A stretch of DNA of 64,000 nucleotides. Origin: JAACFF01 sp963701435. GTDB taxonomy: Bacteria; Chloroflexota; Anaerolineae; Promineifilales; Promineifilaceae. Below, piece after piece: positions 25,382 to 33,847 of this stretch (the stretch's first letter is position 1; each line of letters opens with the position of its first letter). The translations under genes and the position numbers were made by a program. The notes below the pieces were generated by a model, which was not told the origin of the DNA, made no database searches, and worked only from the letters and a program-made list of their open reading frames with translations. The stretch is taken from contig CAVPAL010000006.1 of NCBI GenBank assembly GCA_963701435.1, positions 682,001 through 746,000 of the forward strand. The letters run 5' to 3'.

Positions 25382-26611
25382 ATGACTAAATATATCAAAA
25401 TGGCGTGGCGTAATATGTGGCGTAACTGGCGGCGCACACTCATCGCCACTATTGCTATTGTGCTGGGCATGATCTTGCTCATCTTTATGGATGCCATCAT
25501 CAGAGGTTCTGACCAGGCGATCTACGCCAATGCGGTGCGCCTTTACGGCGGCAATGTGCAGGTGCATGCGCCCGGTTTCCGCGATAAGTCGAGCCGGCTG
25601 CCTTTGCTGCCTCTGGATGACGCCGACATCGTTGTGGCCAAGGTGAGCAGTGAACCCAATGTTGTGAACGTTTCCAAACGGATCAGCACTGGAGGCATGG
25701 TTAGCAACAGTGAAGGCGCATTCCCTGTGAGTATCACCGCCATCCAGCCGGATAGCGAAGCCTCTGTCAGCCTTGTCGCCGAGCATATCAGCGAGGGACG
25801 TTTTTTAAGCAATGACGATGGCGACAATATCCTGATTGGGCAAGAGATGGCTAATTTATTGAATGTTGGCGTCGGCGATCGCATCACCCTGGTGGGCAAA
25901 CGCAAAGATGAATCTATGCGGCAGCGCTCAATGACGATCGTCGGTATTTTCAACTTAGGTCTTGGTGATGCCGAAAAGGGGCTGGTGTACATTAATCTGC
26001 CTGTCGCCCAGACATTGTACAATTTGCGCGATCAAGAAACTGAAGTGGCCATTACCCTGGAAGAAATCGGTCAGGAGGATGCTTTAATATCGAGCCTGGA
26101 GCCTGGTTTATCCAACTACGAAATTGATTCTTTTTATGATCTGCGACCTGAGATTGGAGAAATATTAGCCCAAAAGGGCGCTTTCACACAGATTCTTGGT
26201 TTTATTGTGCTGCTGATGGCCAGCATCGGCATCTTAAATCTGATGCTGATGGCGGTTTATGAACGCACGCGTGAAATGGGTGTTCTGGCAGCCTTGGGCA
26301 TGAAAGGGCGCCAATTGATGGGGCTATTTTTATTGGAAGGCATGTTTATTGGCGTGATTGGGGCAGTTATTGGCTGTTTCGTCAGTTGGTTGTTGGTAAC
26401 GGCCGTTGCGCGCGTAGGCATTAATTATTCCATTGCGGAGGGGACTGGCGACATAACCGCCTTAATAGGCAATCGGCTTTATCCCAGTATTCCTCTCGTA
26501 AATATTATTTTTTATGGAGTCGCGGTTGTATTTATCGCCGCGCTGGCGTCGTTGATCCCGGCCTGGCAAGCTTCGCGCAATGAGCCGGCCGAGTCGCTGC
26601 ATCATATATAA
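25382..26611 (+). CDS. ABC transporter permease, FtsX/MacB-like
   Basis: 409 aa from ATG 25382 (TTGGAGG upstream). One N-terminal membrane helix (about residues 22-40), a large extracytoplasmic MacB-type domain (about 45-265), and three C-terminal helices. The cytoplasmic loop has 'YERTREMGVLAALGMKGRQLM', the FtsX coupling motif. It pairs with the next permease and the ATPase at 28080. Typical cargo: lipoproteins, peptides or antibiotics. This is the intact counterpart of the broken gene at 21939. Confidence 0.9.
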   Translation: MTKYIKMAWRNMWRNWRRTLIATIAIVLGMILLIFMDAIIRGSDQAIYANAVRLYGGNVQVHAPGFRDKSSRLPLLPLDDADIVVAKVSSEPNVVNVSKRISTGGMVSNSEGAFPVSITAIQPDSEASVSLVAEHISEGRFLSNDDGDNILIGQEMANLLNVGVGDRITLVGKRKDESMRQRSMTIVGIFNLGLGDAEKGLVYINLPVAQTLYNLRDQETEVAITLEEIGQEDALISSLEPGLSNYEIDSFYDLRPEIGEILAQKGAFTQILGFIVLLMASIGILNLMLMAVYERTREMGVLAALGMKGRQLMGLFLLEGMFIGVIGAVIGCFVSWLLVTAVARVGINYSIAEGTGDITALIGNRLYPSIPLVNIIFYGVAVVFIAALASLIPAWQASRNEPAESLHHI

Positions 26612-26703
26612 AGGCTGCTGGTTGCAAGTAAGAGAACGTCTTGCTTTGCCACCTGCTACCTGCAACTTGCCACTTGCGGTTTATCCATGTTAGGGAGAAT
26701 TTA

Positions 26704-27933
26704 ATGGCAATAAAGAAATTTTGGGTAATCGCCTACCGTGATTTGATCAGAAATAAGCGGCGCACCTTTTTGACATTGATCGCAGTGGCTCTGGGAATGA
26801 TGATACTCATTATGATGAGCGGCTTGATAGCGGGCATCATTGCCGGCGGCCTGCGCGATAATATCCGGCTCAACACGGGGCATATACAACTGCGCGATGA
26901 CTCCTATGAAATAGAAAGGTTGAGCCTGTTGTCACGCGATCTATTGCAAAATAGTGATGCCCTAAAAGCCCAGGCCGAAGCGCTCAGTGAGGTACAATCA
27001 GCCGCGCCTGTTTTATGGTCCAGCGGCGTTCTCAGTACGGTGCGCGAATCGGCCGGTTTACAAGTGACCGGAATTGATCCCGCCGATGATTTTCACGCGC
27101 CCGTTCGCAATGGGATTGTAGCCGGCGAGTATCTATCCGCAGACAGCCGGGGGCAGATTCTAATCGGTAAAAGGCTGGCCGATGACATGGATATCACAGT
27201 TGGGCAGCGCGTAAGTCTTGCTATGGGTGACAGCGCCGGTCAAGTAAATGAGGACATATTCACCGTGACGGGCCTGTTCAATACTGGCTTTATAAATTAT
27301 GACCAGAACACCGTGATTATGCCTCTGGCGCAAGCCCAGGCCTTCACCAATAGCGGCGACCGCGCCAGCAGCGTCATCATAATGCTCAACGATCAAGCGG
27401 ACACAGCGAAAGTAGCTGCGGCCTTACAAGCGCCGGGTATCCAGGTCCTTACCTGGGAAGATTTAAATGCCATTTTGCTGACGCTGATGGAACAGACGGG
27501 AGGGTTCTATTACGTTCTTTATATCATCGTTATCCTGGTGGTGGCTGTGTTGATTGCAAACACATTGCTGATGTCCGTTTTCGAGCGCACGCGTGAAATG
27601 GGCATCCTGGCTTCGCTGGGCATGAAAGGGCGGCAAATCATGCTGATGGTTCTCTTTGAAGCTGTCATTCTGGCGCTGATAGGTGTGGTTGTCGGACTTG
27701 TACTCGGCGGCGGTCTTACGGCTTATTTGGGCAGAGTCGGCATTGAATTTAGCGCCGACGCGATGGGTTCAGTTGAAGGTATGGCTTTGGGAGCCAAGAT
27801 GTATCCTGCATTTGCTCCGGGTGAAGCCATCACGCTCTCATTGTTAATGTTTTTTATTGTTTCGCTGGTATCTATCTATCCGGCCTGGTATGCCGCGCGT
27901 ATGGAACCGGTGAAGGCTTTGCATGCACTGTAA
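26704..27933 (+). CDS. ABC transporter permease, FtsX/MacB-like, second subunit
   Basis: 409 aa from ATG 26704 (AGGGAGAATTTA upstream). Same architecture as its neighbour: N-terminal helix, periplasmic domain, three C-terminal helices, and coupling motif 'FERTREMGILASLGMKGRQIM'. Ends MEPVKALHAL. Likely heterodimer with the gene at 25382. Intact counterpart of the broken gene at 23252. Confidence 0.9.
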   Translation: MAIKKFWVIAYRDLIRNKRRTFLTLIAVALGMMILIMMSGLIAGIIAGGLRDNIRLNTGHIQLRDDSYEIERLSLLSRDLLQNSDALKAQAEALSEVQSAAPVLWSSGVLSTVRESAGLQVTGIDPADDFHAPVRNGIVAGEYLSADSRGQILIGKRLADDMDITVGQRVSLAMGDSAGQVNEDIFTVTGLFNTGFINYDQNTVIMPLAQAQAFTNSGDRASSVIIMLNDQADTAKVAAALQAPGIQVLTWEDLNAILLTLMEQTGGFYYVLYIIVILVVAVLIANTLLMSVFERTREMGILASLGMKGRQIMLMVLFEAVILALIGVVVGLVLGGGLTAYLGRVGIEFSADAMGSVEGMALGAKMYPAFAPGEAITLSLLMFFIVSLVSIYPAWYAARMEPVKALHAL

Positions 27934-27980
27934 ATGTGATGCACTTAATAGAGGATAGATAGTGTCTCGCCATAACCAGT

Positions 27981-28034
27981 GTGTTGCGAATAGCCTCTTG
28001 CGTAGAATGCCTTTGGTTACGCAATACGCAACAC
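27981..28034. other. Inverted repeat between permease and ATPase genes
   Basis: GTGTTGCG (27981-27988) pairs with CGCAACAC (28027-28034), and an inner TTGCGTA pairs with TACGCAA. It fills much of the 146-base gap inside the operon and may be a transcript-processing or attenuation stem. No T tract. Confidence 0.4.
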
Positions 28035-28079
28035 GTATTTGGCGAAAAACTAGAGAGACTCCCAAACAGGAGATTTTAA

Positions 28080-28772
28080 ATGTCGGTTATTGAACTGGAA
28101 AACGCAACAAAAATTTACACCATCGGCGAGGTAGAAACCCGCGCCCTGGATATGGTAACGCTTACTATTGAGGAGGGCGAGTTTACGTCGATTGTGGGGC
28201 CGTCGGGATCGGGCAAGACGACGATGCTGCAACTGATGGGCTGTCTGGATAAACCCAACAGCGGTACCGTAAAAATTAACGGGCAGGATGTGAGCCAATT
28301 TAACGCCAACAAACGCGCTGATTTGCGGCGCGAGATGATTGGTTTTATATTCCAATTTTTTGCTTTAGTGCCAGTGTTGAATGCGTATGAAAATGTGGAA
28401 CTGCCGTTATTGTTGAATGGCGTCGGCGCTAAAGAACGCAAAGAACGGTCGATGTCGTTGTTGGACGCGGTGGGAATGGGTGATCGCGTCAATCATCGCC
28501 CCGATCAGTTGAGCGGCGGCGAACAGCAGCGCGTGGCGATTGCGCGCGCGCTGGCGCCCGATCCCGTGCTGGTGCTGGCGGATGAGCCGACGGCCAATTT
28601 GGATACCGAGAATGGCCAACAGGCGATGGAAATTATGCAAAAGCTTAATGGAGATACGGGGACGGCGTTTGTTTTTGCGACGCATGATGCCCGCGTGATT
28701 GCGTATGCGAGGCGGATCATTAAGATGCAAGACGGCCGTATCGTAGACAATGGCCAGAATCCAAAAAAATAA
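28080..28772 (+). CDS. ABC transporter ATP-binding protein, MacB/LolD type
   Basis: 230 aa. Walker A 'GPSGSGKTTML', Q-loop region 'IFQFFALVPVLNAYENVELP', signature 'LSGGEQQRVAIARAL', Walker B 'LVLADEPTANLD', H-loop 'FATHD'. Size and sequence are those of the LolD/MacB ATPase family. It energises the two upstream permeases, and possibly also the duplicate pair if that is functional. Confidence 0.95.
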   Translation: MSVIELENATKIYTIGEVETRALDMVTLTIEEGEFTSIVGPSGSGKTTMLQLMGCLDKPNSGTVKINGQDVSQFNANKRADLRREMIGFIFQFFALVPVLNAYENVELPLLLNGVGAKERKERSMSLLDAVGMGDRVNHRPDQLSGGEQQRVAIARALAPDPVLVLADEPTANLDTENGQQAMEIMQKLNGDTGTAFVFATHDARVIAYARRIIKMQDGRIVDNGQNPKK

Positions 28773-28814
28773 AGCATTTGGAACAATAAAAACAACATAA
28801 TGAGGGGGAAGGTT

Positions 28815-30722
28815 ATGAAACCAAAAACCAGCGTGCATCACTTCAGTAGGAGACATTATCTGTTGTGGCTGGCGCTGCCAATACTACTATTGGCAACCGT
28901 CATTACAGCCCAGGCTTCGTTTCGTGCTCAAAACGCTGATATTCAACATGCCTTCCCATATATATCGCCCCGACCCAATGCACAACTCGTGTCAACCGGA
29001 ACGACCATTGCCGTACGACCAGGCTGGAATCAGGGCAGTGCCCTGTTGGAGACAATAGACTTTACCGTCTCCGGCGCGCAGTCAGGATACCATCGTGGAC
29101 AGACAATCCTGGCAGATGATCAACAGACGATTCTGTTTCGCCCAGATGAACCATTCCTGGCAAATGAAACAGTTTTTGTCACCATCGACGTTGGCAATTC
29201 CGGATTTAACTTACCGCGCTACTTTCGCTACTCATTTCATATTTCGCCCCCCGTTCCCCGATTGTTGCAACCTACAAGCCTGATAGAAACAGGCTGGCGA
29301 CAGGAAGCACAAACGTCGGCAACTGAACCGCAATTGCCGGCGCCGGCGCACTCATTCAGGACTGCGCCAGTCGATCTGCCTGTCTTTACGATTACGGCCG
29401 TCGAAGAGGATTTGGGCGCCGGTTATATTTTTCTGGCCTACTTCAATTATGCTGATTTCCTGCAGTCAAACGCCTATCTGCTCATTTTGGACAACAGCGG
29501 TAAACCTGTTTATTATGACCGACTGCATCCCTTACTCGCTGCGCTTGACTTTAAGAAGCAGCCCAATGGTCTTCTTACCTATTTCAATCCCGATCCGTTA
29601 CAGCAAAAGTTCTTTGCGCTGGACAACAATTACCAACTGGTCGACTTTTATGAAGCAGGCAACGGATATGAAACTGATTTACACGATTTGCAAATTTTGG
29701 ACAACGGCCATGCACTGCTGATGATCCACGATCGGCGTCAGGTTGATATGAGCCAACTCTTTCCCGGCGGCAATCCCAATGCAACCGTAGTCGGGTGTGT
29801 TATTCAAGAAATCGACACGGCTAAAAATGTGGTTTTCGAATGGCGCAGTTGGGATCATATCAGTATTCTGGACAGTAACCAAGACCTGACGGCCGATTTA
29901 ATTCGTTACATTCACTGCAATTCGGTGGAACATGATAATGATGGGCATCTTCTGATCTCCAGCCGTCATCTGGACGAGGTGACCAAAATCGACCGCAATA
30001 CCGGCGACATAATCTGGCGATTGGGCGGCGCCCAGAATGACTTCACCTTTACCAATGACTCTGGCTTCTCTTACCAGCATGACGCTCGCCGCTTGCCTGA
30101 CGGACACATCACTGTTTACGATAATGGTAATTTACACAACCCGCCTGTCTCACGCGGCGTCGAGTATGCTGTTAATGAAACAGACATGACGGTCACCCGT
30201 GTGGCCGAATTTCGTCATGATCCGGAAATATTTGCGCCAGCCATGGGCAATATGCAGGGTTTGCCGCCAGGTAATTCAATCATCGGCTGGGGCGCATCAA
30301 GCGATCCTATTTTAACTGAGTTCGCATCCGATGGGTCGATTGTGTTTACGCTGAGTTCAACCGGTACAAATGGCAGTTACAGGGCCTTTCGCTTTCCTTG
30401 GACAGGATATCCCACCTGGCAACCCACGCTGGTTGCCGAGGCAGATGGCTCCGACATAGACCTGTATTTTAGTTGGAATGGCGCTACGGAAATTGCTTCT
30501 TACCAAATTTACGGCGGACAAGATCGAAATCAGCTTACCTTGTTGGCGACTGTGTCTAAAGAGGGTTTTGAGTCTACTTTCACCTTTGCTGCGCCAACAG
30601 ACGACGTCTGGTTTTTTGAGGTGATGCCCATTAACAAGGATGGCCATACCACTCAAATTTCTAACTTAGTGATCGTTGGGGGTGCACAAACTTACCTGCC
30701 GATCATCTCAAGGAATGATTAA
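28815..30722 (+). CDS. Exported arylsulfotransferase (ASST) family protein
   Basis: 635 aa from ATG 28815 (GAGGGGGAAGG upstream). Signal peptide/anchor at about residues 14-33 (LLWLALPILLLATVITAQAS). An N-terminal Ig-like domain is followed by an ASST-type propeller with 'LHDLQILDNGHALLMIHD', 'HCNSVEHDNDGHLLISSRH', 'IIWRLGG' and 'QHDARRLPDGHITVYDNG'. ASST enzymes transfer sulfate between phenols, but in this branch the activity is unproven. A C-terminal FN3-like domain and LPIISRND tail suggest export. Confidence 0.85.
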   Translation: MKPKTSVHHFSRRHYLLWLALPILLLATVITAQASFRAQNADIQHAFPYISPRPNAQLVSTGTTIAVRPGWNQGSALLETIDFTVSGAQSGYHRGQTILADDQQTILFRPDEPFLANETVFVTIDVGNSGFNLPRYFRYSFHISPPVPRLLQPTSLIETGWRQEAQTSATEPQLPAPAHSFRTAPVDLPVFTITAVEEDLGAGYIFLAYFNYADFLQSNAYLLILDNSGKPVYYDRLHPLLAALDFKKQPNGLLTYFNPDPLQQKFFALDNNYQLVDFYEAGNGYETDLHDLQILDNGHALLMIHDRRQVDMSQLFPGGNPNATVVGCVIQEIDTAKNVVFEWRSWDHISILDSNQDLTADLIRYIHCNSVEHDNDGHLLISSRHLDEVTKIDRNTGDIIWRLGGAQNDFTFTNDSGFSYQHDARRLPDGHITVYDNGNLHNPPVSRGVEYAVNETDMTVTRVAEFRHDPEIFAPAMGNMQGLPPGNSIIGWGASSDPILTEFASDGSIVFTLSSTGTNGSYRAFRFPWTGYPTWQPTLVAEADGSDIDLYFSWNGATEIASYQIYGGQDRNQLTLLATVSKEGFESTFTFAAPTDDVWFFEVMPINKDGHTTQISNLVIVGGAQTYLPIISRND

Positions 30723-30731
30723 ACGAAAAGT

Positions 30732-31829
30732 ATGGAATTGAAGCAAATGTATAACGAACGGTCTGTTGGCGCGCTGGCTGAGGCGCTGCAGGCTGAATAC
30801 GTTCAATTTGACAAAACCAGCTTTATGGCGCAGGTTTTTAGCGCTGATTGGGACGATTTGGAATTGAAACAGCGTATGCGCCGCATCACTGAGTCGTTGG
30901 ATGGTTTGCTGCCGCGAGATTATCGCGCCGCGCTGGGTGTATTGCGCGGGGCGCTGCCGCGGCTGCCAGAGCAGGGTTTCGAGAAGATGGTTTTCCCCGA
31001 CTTTATTGAGGTGTATGGGCTGGATGATTACGAAGCGTCGATCCCGGCTTTGGAGCTGTTTACACAGTCTGTTTCGGCGGAGTTTGCGATACGGCCGTTT
31101 ATCCTCCGCTACCCTGATCAAACAATGGCTCAAATGTTGGCCTGGTCACAACATGAAAGTCCACATGTACGCCGCCTGGCCAGCGAAGGCTGCCGCCCGC
31201 GGTTGCCCTGGGCGCTGGCGCTGCCGGCGCTCAAGGCCGATCCGGCGCCGGTTCTGCCGATTCTGGAACAATTGAAGCAGGACGAGTCGGAATCGGTACG
31301 GCGCAGCGTAGCCAACAACCTCAACGACATTGCCAAAGACAATCCTGATGTTGTCATTGGCGTGCTGCAAGAGTGGCAGCAAATCGAGACAACAGAAATG
31401 CGCCGGCTTACGCGTCATGCTTTGCGCACCCTGCTCAAGCAAGGCAATCCACAGGCGCTGGAACTGCTGGGTTACCCCAGCGATCCGGCAATTGGCGTGC
31501 ATGATCTGGCCGTTGAGCCGCGCGCCATCCAACTGGGCGACAAGGTGACTTTGTCGTTTGTGATCGAATCGTTGAGCGACAAGCCGCAAAATTTGATGAT
31601 CGATTTTGTCGTGTATTATATGAAGGCCAACGGCAAGCAGGCGCCAAAGGTGTTCAAATTAACCCAGAAAACGCTGCCGCCGGGTGAGCGGCTGCCGGTC
31701 AGCAAAACAATCTCGTTCCAACCTATTTCCACGCGCAAATATTATTCCGGTGAACACGGGATCGCGCCGCAGGTAAACGGCCGTCTTTTCGAGCGCGTCA
31801 CTTTTATGCTGGCGGTGAATGTTTTCTAA
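30732..31829 (+). CDS. alkC: AlkC-like DNA alkylation repair glycosylase with C-terminal Ig-like domain
   Basis: 365 aa. Residues 1-245 are HEAT-like helical repeats with the signature 'SPHVRRLASEGCRPRLPWA' and 'ESVRRSVANNLNDIAKDNPD', typical of the AlkC/AlkD DNA glycosylases that remove N3- and N7-alkylpurines. Residues about 250-365 are beta-rich ('DLAVEPRAIQLGDKVTLSF') and correspond to the Ig-like domain present in one AlkC subgroup. Starts 9 bases after the preceding gene. Cytoplasmic DNA repair enzyme. Confidence 0.85.
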   Translation: MELKQMYNERSVGALAEALQAEYVQFDKTSFMAQVFSADWDDLELKQRMRRITESLDGLLPRDYRAALGVLRGALPRLPEQGFEKMVFPDFIEVYGLDDYEASIPALELFTQSVSAEFAIRPFILRYPDQTMAQMLAWSQHESPHVRRLASEGCRPRLPWALALPALKADPAPVLPILEQLKQDESESVRRSVANNLNDIAKDNPDVVIGVLQEWQQIETTEMRRLTRHALRTLLKQGNPQALELLGYPSDPAIGVHDLAVEPRAIQLGDKVTLSFVIESLSDKPQNLMIDFVVYYMKANGKQAPKVFKLTQKTLPPGERLPVSKTISFQPISTRKYYSGEHGIAPQVNGRLFERVTFMLAVNVF

Positions 31830-31888
31830 TGTTTCTAACCCAGAAATAGTATAGCGCTCATTCCAAATCACGCTTAAAAACGTTTACC

Positions 31889-31910
31889 TTACACAGATGT
31901 AGATGTGTAA
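31889..31910. promoter_or_regulatory. Operator-like palindrome of the VapBC pair
   Basis: TTACACA (31889-31895) and TGTGTAA (31904-31910) are perfect 7-bp inverted arms with an eight-base spacer, 19 bases before the antitoxin start. Typical binding-site geometry for a ribbon-helix-helix antitoxin that represses its own operon. Confidence 0.55.
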
Positions 31911-31929
31911 TTAATATTGAGGTGATTTG

Positions 31930-32217
31930 ATGGCCAAACCAATGATTAGAACCCAATTACTGCTAGAACCAGAACAGCACACAAGTCTTTCGCACATTGC
32001 GCGTGAGGAAAACCGCAGTGTTTCTGACCTGGTAAGAGAAATTGTACGGGAGGCTTTGGCCGAGCGAGAACTGGCAGTACGCCGGCAGCGTGCTGCCAAG
32101 GCTCTGGAACGGCTAAATCAATTACGAGAAGCAGGCCCGTTGTATTCTGGCGATCCCATTGCTGAGGTCAGGGCAGAACGAGAAAAGCAGGTGGATGAAC
32201 TGTGGCGCGAATCGTAA
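31930..32217 (+). CDS. vapB: VapB-type antitoxin (ribbon-helix-helix)
   Basis: 95 aa from ATG 31930 (GAGGTGA upstream). The N-terminal 45 residues have the pattern of a ribbon-helix-helix DNA-binding domain (MIRTQLLLEPEQHTSLSHIA, then REENRSVSDLVREIVREAL). The C-terminal half is charged and helical, as in antitoxin tails. Overlaps the downstream PIN toxin gene by 16 bases. Confidence 0.85.
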   Translation: MAKPMIRTQLLLEPEQHTSLSHIAREENRSVSDLVREIVREALAERELAVRRQRAAKALERLNQLREAGPLYSGDPIAEVRAEREKQVDELWRES

Positions 32218-32651
32218 TGGACGCCAACGTGGCGCTGGCGTTGGCGGTAAAGTTGTCGTACTCTAACCATGCGGCGACCAAAATGGCAGCCTGGCAAGCA
32301 CAGGGCGGTGAGCTGTTTGTTCCGACATTATGGGCCTACGAAATTGTGAGCGGCCTGCGCAAAATCGTAACGGCCGGCGCCTTGTCAACTGCTGATGCGC
32401 AAACACGCCTTGAGGCGCTGCTTGCTTTAGAGATACAGATCGTTCCACCGTCTTTGGAATTAAACCGGCGCGCGTTGATGTGGTCGCAGAAAATTGGGCA
32501 AAGTGCTGCTTACGATGCCCAATACCTGGCCCTTGCCGAGCAATTGAACGCAGAACTATGGACGGCCGACGGCCGGTTAGCAAATGGCGTTCAAACAGCA
32601 GGGGCGGATTGGGTGCATAAACTCGGCTCTCCTTCCATCCTCTCTTCATAG
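32202..32651 (+). CDS. vapC: VapC-type PIN-domain toxin ribonuclease
   Basis: 149 aa from GTG 32202 (an ATG at 32217 is an alternative). PIN fold: 'IVMDANVALALAV' with the first catalytic Asp, Glu in 'LWAYEIVSGL', 'SAAYDAQYLALAEQL' and 'ELWTADGRL' with the later acidic residues. VapC toxins cut tRNA or rRNA when released from VapB. Translationally coupled to the antitoxin. Confidence 0.88.
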   Translation: MARIVMDANVALALAVKLSYSNHAATKMAAWQAQGGELFVPTLWAYEIVSGLRKIVTAGALSTADAQTRLEALLALEIQIVPPSLELNRRALMWSQKIGQSAAYDAQYLALAEQLNAELWTADGRLANGVQTAGADWVHKLGSPSILSS

Positions 32652-32803
32652 AAAACTTCTATAACCCTCAATCGAAAAACACAATATTGCACATGAGCAA
32701 TGACACTTACCCAGAAGCTTGGTCTGGCGTATATTCAAAGAGGGCTGCAATTAAGCAAATTCGTAATTAAGCAGCTTGTTTGGAATCTTGCACGGGGCCG
32801 CAA

Positions 32804-33103
32804 ATGGATGCGCAGACACAAAAATTGGCAACACAACAGGCAGATTTCTGCAGCGTCTTTGCCAATGCCCGGCGCATTATGATTCTGTGGACATTGACCG
32901 ATGCAGAAATGTCTGTAGGGGAAATTGCAACGGCCGTTAACGCATCCCTGCAAAACACATCCCAACATCTGCGCATCATGAAAGAGAAGGGCATTTTATG
33001 TACACGACGCGATGCTCAAACGATCTACTACCGCCTCGCCGAGAATGAACGCGCCCCAATTTGTCAACTGCTTGTACAAGCCCGTCAAGGAAAAGGAGAT
33101 TAA
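32804..33103 (+). CDS. ArsR-family regulator, candidate sulfur/redox sensor
   Basis: 99 aa from MDAQTQKL. Winged helix of the ArsR family ('MSVGEIATAVNASLQNTSQHLRIMKEKGIL', then 'RRDAQTIYYRLA' wing). Cysteines at 16, 66 and 87. A pair placed in the first and last helices resembles the persulfide-sensing SqrR/BigR type, but this is inference. It is the first gene of the TusA-MvhD-HdrA cluster, one base before tusA, so it probably controls that operon. Confidence 0.8.
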   Translation: MDAQTQKLATQQADFCSVFANARRIMILWTLTDAEMSVGEIATAVNASLQNTSQHLRIMKEKGILCTRRDAQTIYYRLAENERAPICQLLVQARQGKGD

Positions 33104-33104
33104 C

Positions 33105-33365
33105 ATGACCGTAGCAACAATAGATTTAAATGATATTCAAGCCGCAAAGGTAATTGATGCCCGCGGCAGCGCCTGCCCTGGGCCATTACTCGAGGCCAAA
33201 AAGGGCATTGGCGCTATCAAGCCGGGTGAAGTGTTGGAAATCTGGTCTGGTGATCCCAAAACCAAGGACCAACTGCCAAAATGGGCCAAGAAAGTTGGTC
33301 AGGAATATTTGGGTTTTGTCTCCGCCGCCGGATATGACCGTATATTCATTAAACGTGTGCGTTAG
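33105..33365 (+). CDS. tusA: TusA-family sulfur carrier protein
   Basis: 86 aa, AAAAGGAGA upstream. 'DARGSACPGPLLEAKKGIG' contains the CPxP motif whose cysteine carries sulfane sulfur. 'GEVLEIWSGDPKTKDQLPKWAKK' follows the family pattern. TusA-like carriers deliver persulfide sulfur to sHdr, Dsr or thiolation systems. Position directly before MvhD/HdrA-like genes suggests a role in sulfur-based electron transfer rather than tRNA thiolation. Confidence 0.9.
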   Translation: MTVATIDLNDIQAAKVIDARGSACPGPLLEAKKGIGAIKPGEVLEIWSGDPKTKDQLPKWAKKVGQEYLGFVSAAGYDRIFIKRVR

Positions 33366-33389
33366 TTGGAAGATTAATGGTTGTGAGCA

Positions 33390-33827
33390 ATGACACAGGA
33401 TTACAAAATTCTGATTCTGGCGACGCTGTCCGGCGGTTACGCCGGGGCCGATTCGGTGGGGCAGTTGCATACTGATTATCCGGCAAATGTTTACATCCTG
33501 CCTGTCGTTTGCCCGGCGATGTTCCCGGAAACGTTTTATTTACGGACCTTTGAGCGCGGGATTGATGCCATTCTCGTGATGTACAGCGGCACCGATTGTC
33601 CCTACAAAGGGGGCGCTGAACGCACGGCCGAAATCATTAACCGTGTCTATCCGCTGATGCAGGAGCGGAGCATTGACACGCGGCGGCTGCGTCTCTCGGC
33701 GATTTGTACAGTGTGTACACGGCCGTTTCTCAACGAAGTCATCAATATGAACCAGGTATTGGATGAAATTGGCAGCGTGCGGGCAGAACTGGCTGTCAGC
33801 CCACTTCCTGAGTTGGTAGCGGCATAG
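33390..33827 (+). CDS. MvhD/hydrogenase delta-subunit-like electron-transfer protein
   Basis: 145 aa. 'GADSVGQLHTDYPANVYILPVVCPAMF', 'GIDAILVMYSGTDCPYKGGAER' and 'LSAICTVCTRPFLNEVI' match the FlpD/MvhD family, which passes electrons to HdrA via a [2Fe-2S] cluster. Cysteines are present at the three expected places. In QmoB this domain is fused to HdrA; here it is a separate gene 21 bases before the first HdrA-like gene. Confidence 0.82.
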   Translation: MTQDYKILILATLSGGYAGADSVGQLHTDYPANVYILPVVCPAMFPETFYLRTFERGIDAILVMYSGTDCPYKGGAERTAEIINRVYPLMQERSIDTRRLRLSAICTVCTRPFLNEVINMNQVLDEIGSVRAELAVSPLPELVAA

Positions 33828-33847
33828 GACGGGGAGGCTGAATAAAC

